From positions 1 to 64,000 of the forward strand of contig JACKBM010000020.1 of NCBI GenBank assembly GCA_020634575.1: a stretch of 64,000 bases of DNA, in the 5' to 3' direction. Position numbers and translations under genes: made by a program. This document shows positions 36,501-41,836 of the stretch, one piece after another. The notes beneath the pieces were generated by a model. That model did no database searches. It saw only the letters and a list, made by a program, of their open reading frames with translations, and was not told the DNA's origin. Every line of letters starts with the position of its first letter. Position 1 is the first letter of the stretch. The DNA comes from Ardenticatenales bacterium (GTDB lineage: Bacteria > Chloroflexota > Anaerolineae > Promineifilales > Promineifilaceae).

Positions 36501-38978
36501 CCGCTGGCCCCGGGCGATCTGGTCAGCGCCGCTCAGGCAACAATGACGGTCAACTGGACAGCCAGCAGCGATGCTTCTGACCCAATTAGCTATGAGGTCG
36601 GCCTCAGCGCTAGTGCCGATCCGGCGCTGCCCTGGTTGGCCAGCGCCAGCCACAGCGGCGCCGGCCAGCAAGCGTTCCTGGTTGCTGAGGCTCAGGCGCT
36701 CTATGTCCATCTGCGACTGACCGATTTTCCGGGCAATCAGCGCACGCAGACTGTCGGCCCATTTTTTGTGGATGGCCCGCTGACGCCGGACCTGATCCAG
36801 GATCTGGGTTACGCTGGCTGGCAGGCGAGCGGCAACAGCTTGCTCAGCGCTGACTACGCCAGCCGCAACGCCACCGCCTCACAAGCGGCGTTGCACCAGC
36901 CACAACAGCTTTATGGCAGCTGGAACGAAAACGCACTGCGTCTCACCTGGCAGGGCGCGGATTGGGACAGCCATGGTGATCTCTTTATCTATCTCGATTC
37001 GGCGCCGGGCGGGGCGACAGTGGCCTATGATCCATTTGTACCGGCCGGTCCGCCGCTCAGCTTGCCTGGCGGCTTTGGGGCGGATTACCTGGTTCATGTC
37101 GCCAGCAGCAGCGCCGCCACGCTCCAGAGCTGGAATGGCAGCAGCTGGACGATGGTCCAGGAACTCGATTCGGCTGCGTTTCGGGTGACCGGGCCGGCCA
37201 GGCTGGATCTGCTGCTGCCGTTTAATCTCCTGGGCATTAGCGATCCGGCCGGTAGCAGTCTGGCGCTGTTGGCGCTGGCGACCGAAGAGGGGGCGTTGCG
37301 TACCTGGGCGGCGGCGCCGGACCAGAACCCGTTGAACAGCGACCGGGTCATTGGGTCGCTGGCGGCAGGCCACACGGCGGACGGCTATGCCCTGACTCAG
37401 GTGATCGCGTGGCCCTCGCTCGGTAGTGGCGTGGCGCCCAACGGTGGTTTACAACCGGGCAGCGATCTGCAGGTTACGCTGCAGGTTACGCCGGCCGGCC
37501 CCGGCGTTGGCTACCTGGCAAGCGACTGGCTCGATTTGCTGCTGCCCGGCGGACGGCTGGATGCGGATCTGGATGGCGAGTTGGATCTGCCATTGCCGCT
37601 GGCGCCAGCGCCCCTGCCTCTGGGCAACGGCGTTGGCGTGAGTTATGCGGTCCATATCGTCAATGACGGGGACGAACCGGCTAACGGGGTGACGGTGGCG
37701 TTTACGCCCTACGGCGCCCTGACGCTGGCGACAGCGAATCCGGTACTGGTCGGAACCCTTGCCCCTGGCGAGCAGATCACGGTCACGATTGCCGGCGTTA
37801 TTAATACGGCCCTGGCGGGCAACGCGGCTGAGCTGGCTGGCGTCATCAGCGATGATCGGCACGGCCCCTTTGAATGGGTCTGGGCTCATCATCCGGTGGA
37901 TCGGGAGCCGCCGGCGGGTCTGGCGCTGACTGCGCCGGTTGAGTACGTCCAGCCGTTTGTCAATACGATTGCCGGCGTGGTCGATGATCCGGCCGGTGTG
38001 CCGACCATTGACATCCTGATTCGCCCCATCCCGGGCGACGAGGAAGGCTTTGCCAGCTGTACTGATCCCACGCCATACGACGGGGTATTTAATTGCCCCT
38101 TGGATTTGGGTGAACTGGCGGGCAAAACGGCGGTGGATCTGCGCGTCCGGGCCACGGACAGCTATGGTCACACATCCGCCTGGACGCCTTACCAGCGCTT
38201 TGCGCTGGACCGGACGGCGCCGGAACTCAGCCTGTTAACTGATCTGGACCTGCTGTTGCAGGATGGCTTCCTGAGTGAGAGCGAGGGGCTCTGGGTGGGG
38301 TTGCTCACGGACGATAGGGCCCCGGCCGGTGTAACAGCCTGTCTGGATGGCGCTTGCCGCCAGGGCGCAGCGCCGCTGGGTAATTGGCAACTCGCGCTGC
38401 CTCTGCCGGAGGCGGATGGCGTCAGCGCCACGGTCATCATAACGGGCACGGATGCGGCCGGTAACGCCAGCCAACCCCTGACTCGTACCGTGATAGTAGA
38501 CACTGTGCCGCCGGTTCTTACTGTGGCTACGCGGGTGCGTGAAACGCCGCTGACGGGGGCACAGCCGTTGGTGGTTCTGGCCGGCAGCTATGCCGATGGC
38601 GGGGGCGTGGCGGAAATCTACGCCCGGCTACAGGGACCGGCCGGTGATTTCTGGACGACAGCTGAGCGGCAGAATGGTCAATGGACCCTGGCGCTGGCGT
38701 TGGAGACGGTTGGCGCTTACCAGATCACCCTGCAAGTGTATGACCGGGCCGGCAATGGGCGTGACTACGGCCCATTCCCGCTCATCGTAACGTTGCATAA
38801 GCGTTATCTGCCGGTTGTGGTGCATGATGCGGCTGGGCCAACCGCTGCTGTTGGGCAGCCTGCAGCGCCGGCCGACCTCGCTGGCAATGGAGCGGCAACC
38901 GTTGGGGTGGTGGCGATTCGGCCGGCGGCCGTCTGGCTTCGGGAGCGCCGCTGGCGCGTCATGGCCGGCGCAGGCTAG
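24531..38978 (+). CDS. Giant multidomain surface protein, 4815 residues
   Basis: The ATG at 24531 has AGGAAA upstream. Order by eye: N-terminal membrane helix ~15-39; a beta-rich domain to ~290; two helices ~303-357; thrombospondin-3/calcium repeats (DSDGDGLSD type) ~403-578; unknown domain; a cluster of about five to six helices ~1139-1304; a second calcium-repeat cluster (DVDGDGLPD, DTDGDGLTD) ~1518-1657; a beta-propeller-like region ~1800-2200; Ig-like domains; FG-GAP/integrin-type repeats (GDTVVVGAPDGG) ~2784-3464; YWTD-like repeats ~3480-3657; a cadherin-like tandem domain (DGDSLTYTI, DSFTYQAAD) ~3677-3744; further Ig-like domains; YLPVVV near 4760. Probably a cell-surface adhesin or matrix protein. 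The internal helices make it membrane-embedded rather than simply secreted. Frame is unbroken over 14.4 kb. Single-gene transcription opposite the SARP gene. Confidence 0.9.
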   Translation: MQLIPYQQKQPRQISRLLLAAIAGAVFLLASLIWVAQARGDGQELPAADGRAALDAAWQRAQRAERYQFTADVTENNVPLATFSNVGRSSQATHYYMAGESQPGAGALNMTLWANGGSVLDPASGISVRAADGRVEARPGAGGAWQTIDSFGSLFAPAGDFMSFLVAATDIRVQTAANGLLSYSFTIDGPRFAEFMRQELQTQMIASGELLPGMTLQTPAIYAGMTGSGVLWLDAAGLPSRQEIHLTLPAEASRQADTRLTVDSVVTFTDYSFAPQRAGVGAWLRSLPAARLFGAGRLADIEAVILPASLFLVAIAWLARLLWRSRPTVAYRFFAILLVTIMLLTPLFQGAQIARAATLRLLRQESRAAQQEDSAMQRALADWREEAAASTIPAGALDRIRADDGTDSDGDGLSDVVEWLQDEGTLAQEEGWAELLLDLGCVTIVDDGYTTDDADGDGLTDYEECLLGTSSATSTLRDGLTPDGRDSDGDSLPDLWEVTGYAYAGEHWYPDPLAADSNFDALPDTLEWEVDANGDGEADDSDGDGIPDMRDTDLDGIPDLFDRDNDGDGVPDRLDSSPFTASARPLYDSAGQLTGYDGRLFDDSNPLALQLNDLSSDKLTFVEFQLRPTDPDHLWYARNVLDWPQYDRRGQMQDDDNLTFLDIAEPGRAAANDGNGDIRLVPMLEIYIPGPASGLPDNALLDQYGISIQPAEAGVYAYVPVYVVADDAGAANVAFFAKMLYLPGAGWAAAHEINLVWMVQALVDRCASYEYVDSEGETQQSSDCQSYSAHNEVEVIHVYENDPWYLTGLNVREEHGVDFAIIYEDPAVDTDVNDDEALIQLAQGFDYSLLIGRDCGSGDNCVADGQRDISVATIYDRWNRTTNGAVSDDERWGIDNILRVQEASFGNIDEALATIAMTNTVALLNSNFGVPPTTAITPTLLFAREERYRAASLDNLGTALFWTGSHLDVNMDPARVTLDVLAGVNWAMYTQGDDGWASLAADAVWDELARRYDGAFGNEEQAVAEGMLVGVQLFYSSLLVGVNRIVETDGRLLPAAPSLYLPDKPLAASVLKGVGSAANLIVARFLLAGLDAIKPAAYNTFFRYLRDVFFHTFFETVASPLSGLMVKINKLTKLTGWKLGVGTGAIIAGTLLIVGLAVGLAFALGDDDVGRAVLAGVVGLVLAAVMLVGPINELAAALKGTDGIAKTLSRLGGLTRLSTASRAAGAIGLIISIGVPIGVFIYQWVEGGLTAGSPEFNYLLAYTIAAVALAILLFVLSLTIVGAIIVALLAIVDIILLIAGVDFSVTTWLTEKLTDNYYTYNQIFDSDINLGSLDMSLDNPERGLGQGATFSYQADITTTLVMTDPSWQASFYVGTVFFNEDDFDDAVFVYSLEPFNEVFTEEEIAAGSSVWTISPDGSYGLFDLYRGETYDQVSVSGVGVPVGINQSPTFYLNSGYDTPAYECWGQNILTVCYTESLTGTNYVNLGDNLFYDVFPATLSQFVALDWAGDYQAFPPQIDRDGDGQPANGLDPDDTTWDVDGDGLPDGYELALRGYSREDGGTPISYLSRDTDGDGLCDGDEIRAGTDPAGRDTDGDGLTDAEEIWHQDCASGAWTGGWMFTYALAADTGDGQDHSRRIFSDPLKADADGDGFSDKVEMLIHLADPATFPFHPDVYNDSPGGLYPETNEVDGVLAPGQTLAYTLTVRNNFPQPYWVYGGVTVTVPALLGGGVFNEVSYDPDGPGGEGPITDTIFNLYPDNRATLARQLQVDAGAGSVEVSIANDLRAQLNGNGDISYDWVLDRTALTWDQSPAGYLPFAMDLAATPAGTGWGTPFVAAVIEADDLIDPLEFEVVLYELDDGVADRTVLHSFTMEPDDLDGYGTPTAAVVCADDGHCLVVYSYFEIDSDANLEGMQIGGVQVAPAGVVAGTRFSIGQLADTDTSYNNDVRLPVAATDGSRFWLAYTAESYTLPSPEWLHPLLARRVNDNGSLGPVHRIDQQDLGANSIEASLDIAWMGGEQLILTWSTPAGDYNNIHKALLAADGSLVPGSYALVATQGETPQIAYEPGIGRGLLVYRQHGPNGQRIRAYFVEAGTIGSGFQPAGGPDPDDVVHSPTVAYDHFNEGWIVAWLGQTGNAATLYYTSYNGADSQARLVRQAVPLSGILPPAGLTAACQPQPAVTNLTDCRVGGHETAANTGSGALFWQEVVLEYDSPFYGAYNNETTLPLIIDADAPDSHFVNLPAYVRPDELIIIGGEATDPTSSVARVEISVNGGPFEPATEGASAASWVYALATGPAGILNLAIRAVDAAENIQVGLTTATIIVDGSPPEVNISLNNGAIVAPVEEADGAWILPLSGTVTDPTVSGQPGSGVASLAISLSPAGSLGGAWVPLTWAGAGAWQVDYPLADAATNRTPYDLTGSYDLRVRATDQLGQTREALLATIGLDNRPPQATLDLIAGTEVTVTTLVTAHPLLAGTFITTQIGIPTVITQTVPFSGRVYELGPVTSGINELAYSFTPFDFLTSPFPETAPANPFWLTAPLTVISATLSGWEATVPEGLEGFFSIDLRAVDGLGNVEEAPASYRQWLGEIDTNTPRVAVDVNFAGWDLTARTEYALTVTDLNLVEEGFTFAVCLPPGQEVSGVERLYYSSAWADAFLPEQRLAGLNVSCLLPGLNTQAFRVQACDAFGHCTGQDFDPDFNLYVAGNSETLTRTNSLGAAAETAALLAGFNRPVYSIDDGQLTYVLHNDTPAAAVYQSNLDGSDNQLLAQLRPGTGSADVLPLSADDGHFTDDFGAAVALSADGNTLVIADDSPVDPGLDGAYVFERSGAGWIQTATLNYELDDGDNLAFLDAADDVAINADGSIIVLGTTAYDTGGATSAGAVIVYERPGGNWGSGAPVNFPAPVARLVASDAASNGRLGNSVAINGNLIVASPLGGAVTYLFVEPGGGWVSGTESVQLALPAGGLEHEVASTGNWLAVAHSTAAYVYHWDGANWLLDTTLVGATGPALALSEDTLIAGNRVYVHDGSSWLLQATLPVLADSASLAGDLAILGDTAGGVAGQAHVFLRLSGAWVRQLTLSPADGAAGDAFGSGVAVAGDTVVVGAPDGGVVGEGRVYLHQVGLEGLVLPPPTAENQGAHYGRALAIDGDTMVVGAPLGQRPGTIDVNGVATVFVRRDNVWYPEQTLFAADGQSADQFGAAVAIQGDTIVVGAPQALDNGVRKGAVYFFTRSGGVWTEQDKALNGRSDPGQFGLSIAFAGATTVVGAPGNNGGEGQVYLYARSGNSWSYQATLVSTDALGGATDGFGHEVAAEGDLIAVSSNGAATGFVFVRPGSGWTSATETARLQVAGAGLSQVALSGDLIAVAGDGVHLFTPSGAGWSGTLAPQRSFVYANVRDLALAGDQLVVATIGELFVHVRDGDGVWSSAAPLAANAPFSVDFGRQVASSAGTIIAADESLQGGTGAVYAFDTVSVSAVSSAAGATVWAEATRAGQAIRRHDGGAAPWQSVPLVGPTPDQRYVDLVVNEAGTLLYWSEYDVAAPAQGRVLRATVAHGSNVTIIVPTGPRPHGLALNELAGTLYWTTDNEGSIYEADLDGGGAAALYTGLAGPTDLALLPAETALYWVEPAGGATVWRGQLNGGSPTPVYTMTTTLAGIAVDQNYLPVAVDQNLTTPLNEPLFITLDDYDPDGDSLTYTILAGPANGQLQGALPAAYYVPDDDYSGPDSFTYQAADGRGGTAQAVVSIAVGGSVPALGVTRTFTEGTNLIINMPSLADYTPPPSDSIIFTPASGAVITSAGTITVSGAAYAFNGLQGLAFYVDGSLTEALPYNGVITRTNWAVAWTPAGDGLYELVTQAEESGAGLEAELTPVTVIVDTAPPSITIDSLNLTRDQLLAGALLEITGMASDAAGVVAVALSYELPGGGFSDWLPAAYDATTGQWRYELAAGSLIERSQLVLRARATDYAGNVTLFSDLAELDLVPPAEVTLTVSHDGTPLAPGDLVSAAQATMTVNWTASSDASDPISYEVGLSASADPALPWLASASHSGAGQQAFLVAEAQALYVHLRLTDFPGNQRTQTVGPFFVDGPLTPDLIQDLGYAGWQASGNSLLSADYASRNATASQAALHQPQQLYGSWNENALRLTWQGADWDSHGDLFIYLDSAPGGATVAYDPFVPAGPPLSLPGGFGADYLVHVASSSAATLQSWNGSSWTMVQELDSAAFRVTGPARLDLLLPFNLLGISDPAGSSLALLALATEEGALRTWAAAPDQNPLNSDRVIGSLAAGHTADGYALTQVIAWPSLGSGVAPNGGLQPGSDLQVTLQVTPAGPGVGYLASDWLDLLLPGGRLDADLDGELDLPLPLAPAPLPLGNGVGVSYAVHIVNDGDEPANGVTVAFTPYGALTLATANPVLVGTLAPGEQITVTIAGVINTALAGNAAELAGVISDDRHGPFEWVWAHHPVDREPPAGLALTAPVEYVQPFVNTIAGVVDDPAGVPTIDILIRPIPGDEEGFASCTDPTPYDGVFNCPLDLGELAGKTAVDLRVRATDSYGHTSAWTPYQRFALDRTAPELSLLTDLDLLLQDGFLSESEGLWVGLLTDDRAPAGVTACLDGACRQGAAPLGNWQLALPLPEADGVSATVIITGTDAAGNASQPLTRTVIVDTVPPVLTVATRVRETPLTGAQPLVVLAGSYADGGGVAEIYARLQGPAGDFWTTAERQNGQWTLALALETVGAYQITLQVYDRAGNGRDYGPFPLIVTLHKRYLPVVVHDAAGPTAAVGQPAAPADLAGNGAATVGVVAIRPAAVWLRERRWRVMAGAG

Positions 38979-39089
38979 TTGCTACTTGCGGGGCCTCGCC
39001 CAACAGGGCTTCCGGCGTGACATATGTTGTTGCGCCGGGAGCCTGCCGCTTCTATATCCATCCATATCATGAATATATACCTGGATACA

Positions 39090-39118
39090 TTGTGTTTTGG
39101 GCGAAGTTCTGTTAGGCT
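39090..39118 (+). promoter_or_regulatory. Possible promoter in the gap after the giant gene
   Basis: TTGTGT (39090-39095), 17 bp, TAGGCT (39113-39118), preceded by TG at the extended -10 position. It may drive the DksA-CarD-S1 genes or a short RNA. Confidence 0.35.
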
Positions 39119-39173
39119 GAGAGCAGTGCAAAAAGTGTAATTTAGACAGCAAAGGAAATTCATTCTGTATCAT

Positions 39174-39234
39174 CAATTCGCGAATTGGCAATTACCAGGA
39201 CAACAACGAACGCCGGCAACGGCTCCTCTTTTTT
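39174..39234 (+). other. Palindrome and weak terminator-like signal in a 420-bp gap
   Basis: In the gene-free stretch 38979-39398, CAATTCGCGAATTG (39174-39187) is a perfect 14-bp palindrome, and GCCG-GCAA-CGGC (39212-39223) with six T at 39229-39234 is a weak intrinsic terminator. Together with the promoter at 39090 this could be a ~110-nt small RNA, or an operator plus the giant gene's terminator. No protein gene is supported. Confidence 0.3.
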
Positions 39235-39398
39235 GGGACCTCAACCCTTTTTCAGTTAATTGATCGCGATACCAGAATATTTGGCTGATAGACGCTGTAA
39301 GCACAGACGTCTACTTTGCTTTAAGGCTGTGCCAGGCGCCACAACCATGGATGGGGCGTATGTTTGCGTTGAAGGTGGTACGGCAAGGAGTGTGTTTT

Positions 39399-39734
39399 AT
39401 GATCCCAGAATTAACTCAGGACGAGATTCGTCAGCGATTGGTGACGGAACTGGCTCGGTTGAGCGATGGTGGCCCGGGGCCGGCACGTGAGCAGGGCGGG
39501 CTGGTCAACCTGGACAAAGATGACCGGGCTCACAATTTTGCGGCGCGGGAACGGCGCCTGGCTCTCGAGGATTTAGATGCCCAAAAGGTGGCGCAGATAG
39601 AGGCGGCGCTGGAGCGGCTGGATGAAGGTCGTTATGGCATCTGTGCAGATTGCGGGGAGCCGATACCGGCCGGTCGCCTGGAAATCATCCCTTATGCCAC
39701 CCATTGTGTTGCCTGCCAGCAGGCGCAGGCTTAG
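39399..39734 (+). CDS. DksA/TraR-type C4 zinc-finger protein
   Basis: A 111-residue protein. The ATG at 39399 follows AAGGAG by 8 nt; an upstream in-frame ATG is rejected. The C-terminal four-cysteine finger is intact: CADCGEPI then CVAC 18 residues later. The N-terminal two-thirds is a charged coiled coil (ARERRLALEDLDAQKVAQIE). DksA/TraR proteins bind RNA polymerase's secondary channel and modulate promoter opening, often with ppGpp; this shorter type is general in Chloroflexota and Firmicutes. It is followed after 17 nt by a CarD-like gene and then rpsA, so the set looks like a transcription/translation-control operon. Confidence 0.9.
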   Translation: MIPELTQDEIRQRLVTELARLSDGGPGPAREQGGLVNLDKDDRAHNFAARERRLALEDLDAQKVAQIEAALERLDEGRYGICADCGEPIPAGRLEIIPYATHCVACQQAQA

Positions 39735-39751
39735 TCCAAGGAGTTTGTTTA

Positions 39752-40351
39752 GTGATAGTTAATTACAGTCAAGGTGACTGGATTGTCCATGCTGAGTATG
39801 GGCTTGGGCAGATCAAAAAGGTTGTCGAAAAGGAGATTAGCGGCGAAGCCAAACGTTATTTTCGCATTGCCGCGGCCAACAGCACGTTCTGGGTTCCGGT
39901 TGAGCAGATGGACGGCGAGCTAATCCGACCTTTGTCAACTGAAGACGAAATGGCGGACGCGCTAGCCCTTTTTGACAAGTCGGCCAAAGAGATGTCGACC
40001 AATTACAAGGTGCGGCAAAAGCGGATCCGCGAGGCACGCCGTCGCAACACGCCCCGAGCAATAGCTCGGCTGCTACGGGACCTGCGGGCGCACTGGCGTA
40101 ATAAGCGGGCCACCAATGTAAGTGAGCGGCGTGTCTATCAAACATTGAAAGAGCGTCTGGCACGCGAATGGGCCATAGTGGCCGGCGGTCGGGCTGAGGC
40201 AATGGAAGCACGGATTGACAGGATGCTAAACCCGCTCATGGCCACCAGCGGCGCCAGCGCTCTGGATGTGCCTGTGCCCCAACCAGAGCCCCATACAACC
40301 GGCGGCTCGCGCTGGCGTGTCTGGCGTGGTGGCCAGACGCTAAATCGTTAA
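39752..40351 (+). CDS. CarD/CdnL-family RNA polymerase-binding regulator
   Basis: A 199-residue protein starting at GTG 39752, 8 nt after AAGGAG. The N-terminal ~60 residues match the CarD/TRCF RNA-polymerase-interacting domain (GDWIVHAEYGLGQIKKV, then FRIAAANSTFWVPVEQ), and residues ~70-165 are a basic helical domain that contacts promoter DNA. The C-terminal ~35 residues are Pro/Ser-rich and probably disordered. CarD proteins stabilise open complexes, commonly at rRNA and ribosomal promoters, which fits its place between a DksA-like gene and rpsA. Confidence 0.92.
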   Translation: MIVNYSQGDWIVHAEYGLGQIKKVVEKEISGEAKRYFRIAAANSTFWVPVEQMDGELIRPLSTEDEMADALALFDKSAKEMSTNYKVRQKRIREARRRNTPRAIARLLRDLRAHWRNKRATNVSERRVYQTLKERLAREWAIVAGGRAEAMEARIDRMLNPLMATSGASALDVPVPQPEPHTTGGSRWRVWRGGQTLNR

Positions 40352-40382
40352 TTTATTTTCCAACATTCAATATAGGAGCAAA

Positions 40383-41567
40383 ATGTATATCGCAGAAAAC
40401 GAAAAACAAGTCAACACAAACGAAATTCCCGCTGAGAACCTGTTCGCCACGTTGCTGGCCGAATACGAACCCGTCGTGCCGCATAAGGGGCAGTTCCTGG
40501 CCGGCGAGATCGTGCAGATCGAAGATAACATGATCCTCGCCAATGTGGATGCCAAGCGGACAGCGGTCGTGCCGCCGCAGGACCTGGCCCGGCTTGATGA
40601 AGCAGACCTCGAAGCGCTCGAGGTTGGCGACGAGGTCACTCTTTATGTCCTGCATACGCCGATCGGTGACGAAGACCTGCTGGTCTCGCTGAATCGCGGC
40701 CTGGAGCTGCGCGACTGGGAGAATGCCGGCGACTACATGGCTGACGAAGAGGTCGTTGAGTTGGAAGTTATCGGCCATAACAAGGGTGGTCTGCTGGTCG
40801 CCTTTGGCCATTTGCGCGGCTTTGTGCCAACTTCCCACGTACCGTCTTTGCGGCGCCTGCAAAATCGGCGTGAGTTGGCCAGCCTGAAAGAAGATATGGT
40901 GGGCGAAGAGCTGCCGCTCAAGGTTATCGAGGTGGATCCGCAGCGCCGGCGCCTGATCCTGTCGGCCACCAAAGCGCAGACCGAGGTCAAGGCACAGCGC
41001 CTGCTGGAGCTCAAGCTCAAAGAGCATGAAGCTATCAAAGGCACCGTGACCAACCTGGTGAAATTTGGCGCCTTTGTCGACCTGGATGGCGTTGAAGGGT
41101 TGATTCATCTCTCGGAACTGGCCTGGACCCATGTGCGGCAACCGGCCGATGTTCTAGCGGCGGGTGATGAAGTTGAAGTGCTGATTCAGGCGGTTGACCT
41201 GGAGCAGGAGCGCATCAGCCTGAGCCGCAAAGCGCTGTTGCCCAGCCCCTGGGACAGCTTCATGGCCAGGTACGAGATTGGCGAGCTCATCGAAGGCACC
41301 GTGACCAATGTGACGGATTTCGGCGCTTTTGTCAGCCTGGCTGACGGCATCGAAGGGCTGATTCATGTCAGTGAGATGCATGGCGGGCGTGATCTGGAGC
41401 CGAAGGATTTGCTGAGCCGAGGCGATCAGGTTTTGGTGCGCATCTTGCGGCTGGAGCCGGAGCGTGAACGGATTGGGCTGAGCCAGCGCCAGGTCAGCCA
41501 GTGGGAAGAGACCGAATGGATCTTCCAGCAGCAGCAAGAGGCTGAGGCTGAGGCTGTCGCAGCCTAA
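40383..41567 (+). CDS. rpsA: Ribosomal protein S1
   Basis: A 394-residue protein with four S1 OB-fold RNA-binding repeats (about residues 37-105, 122-185, 213-280 and 298-365). Repeats 3 and 4 are canonical: KGTVTNLVKFGAFVDLDG..GLIHLSEL and EGTVTNVTDFGAFVSLADGIEGLIHVSE. Four repeats fit Gram-positive/Chloroflexota S1 rather than the six-repeat E. coli form. AGGAGC precedes the ATG. It helps load mRNA onto the 30S subunit. The C-terminal tail is Glu/Ala/Gln rich. It ends just before a strong terminator. Confidence 0.93.
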   Translation: MYIAENEKQVNTNEIPAENLFATLLAEYEPVVPHKGQFLAGEIVQIEDNMILANVDAKRTAVVPPQDLARLDEADLEALEVGDEVTLYVLHTPIGDEDLLVSLNRGLELRDWENAGDYMADEEVVELEVIGHNKGGLLVAFGHLRGFVPTSHVPSLRRLQNRRELASLKEDMVGEELPLKVIEVDPQRRRLILSATKAQTEVKAQRLLELKLKEHEAIKGTVTNLVKFGAFVDLDGVEGLIHLSELAWTHVRQPADVLAAGDEVEVLIQAVDLEQERISLSRKALLPSPWDSFMARYEIGELIEGTVTNVTDFGAFVSLADGIEGLIHVSEMHGGRDLEPKDLLSRGDQVLVRILRLEPERERIGLSQRQVSQWEETEWIFQQQQEAEAEAVAA

Positions 41568-41591
41568 AAATCCGCGCTCTTTGTGAGCAAT

Positions 41592-41621
41592 AAAAAAAGA
41601 CCGCCACGGCGGTCTTTTTTT
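41592..41621. terminator. Strong bidirectional intrinsic terminator
   Basis: GACCGC-CACG-GCGGTC stem-loop (41599-41614) flanked by seven A on the left and seven T on the right, so it works on both strands. It ends rpsA on the plus strand and would end any minus-strand transcript from the 41645-41701 region. Confidence 0.9.
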
Positions 41622-41644
41622 GTTGCATGTTACAGGTCTGGGGA

Positions 41645-41701
41645 TTACATGCCTGTGAGGATGCCGCGCAGTTCGCTGGCATGTTTAGCCTCAGTTGACA
41701 T
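41645..41701 (-). CDS. Possible 18-residue peptide gene
   Basis: ATG at 41699-41701 with GGAG 7 nt upstream reads MSTEAKHASELRGILTGM and stops at 41645. It sits between the bidirectional terminator and the GH3 gene, transcribed toward the terminator, which gives it a ready-made 3' end. Nothing matches that I recognise. Short length makes chance likely. Confidence 0.25.
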   Translation of the reverse strand: MSTEAKHASELRGILTGM

Positions 41702-41836
41702 AGATACTCCATGTCCCCCAATACAAAGGCGGGTTAGGCGCGAGATATAAGATGAGGCAGAGCAAAATTCTGGTATCCTTGACGGGTATCGAGGACAGCT
41801 GTCCCTGTCGAAGCACAAGTAAGAGGCAAAAGAAAA

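Noticed and set aside
38979..39398. Second copy of the 6359 RNA
   Set aside because: Only the GGCTCCTCTTTTTT end is alike; the helices and length do not match.
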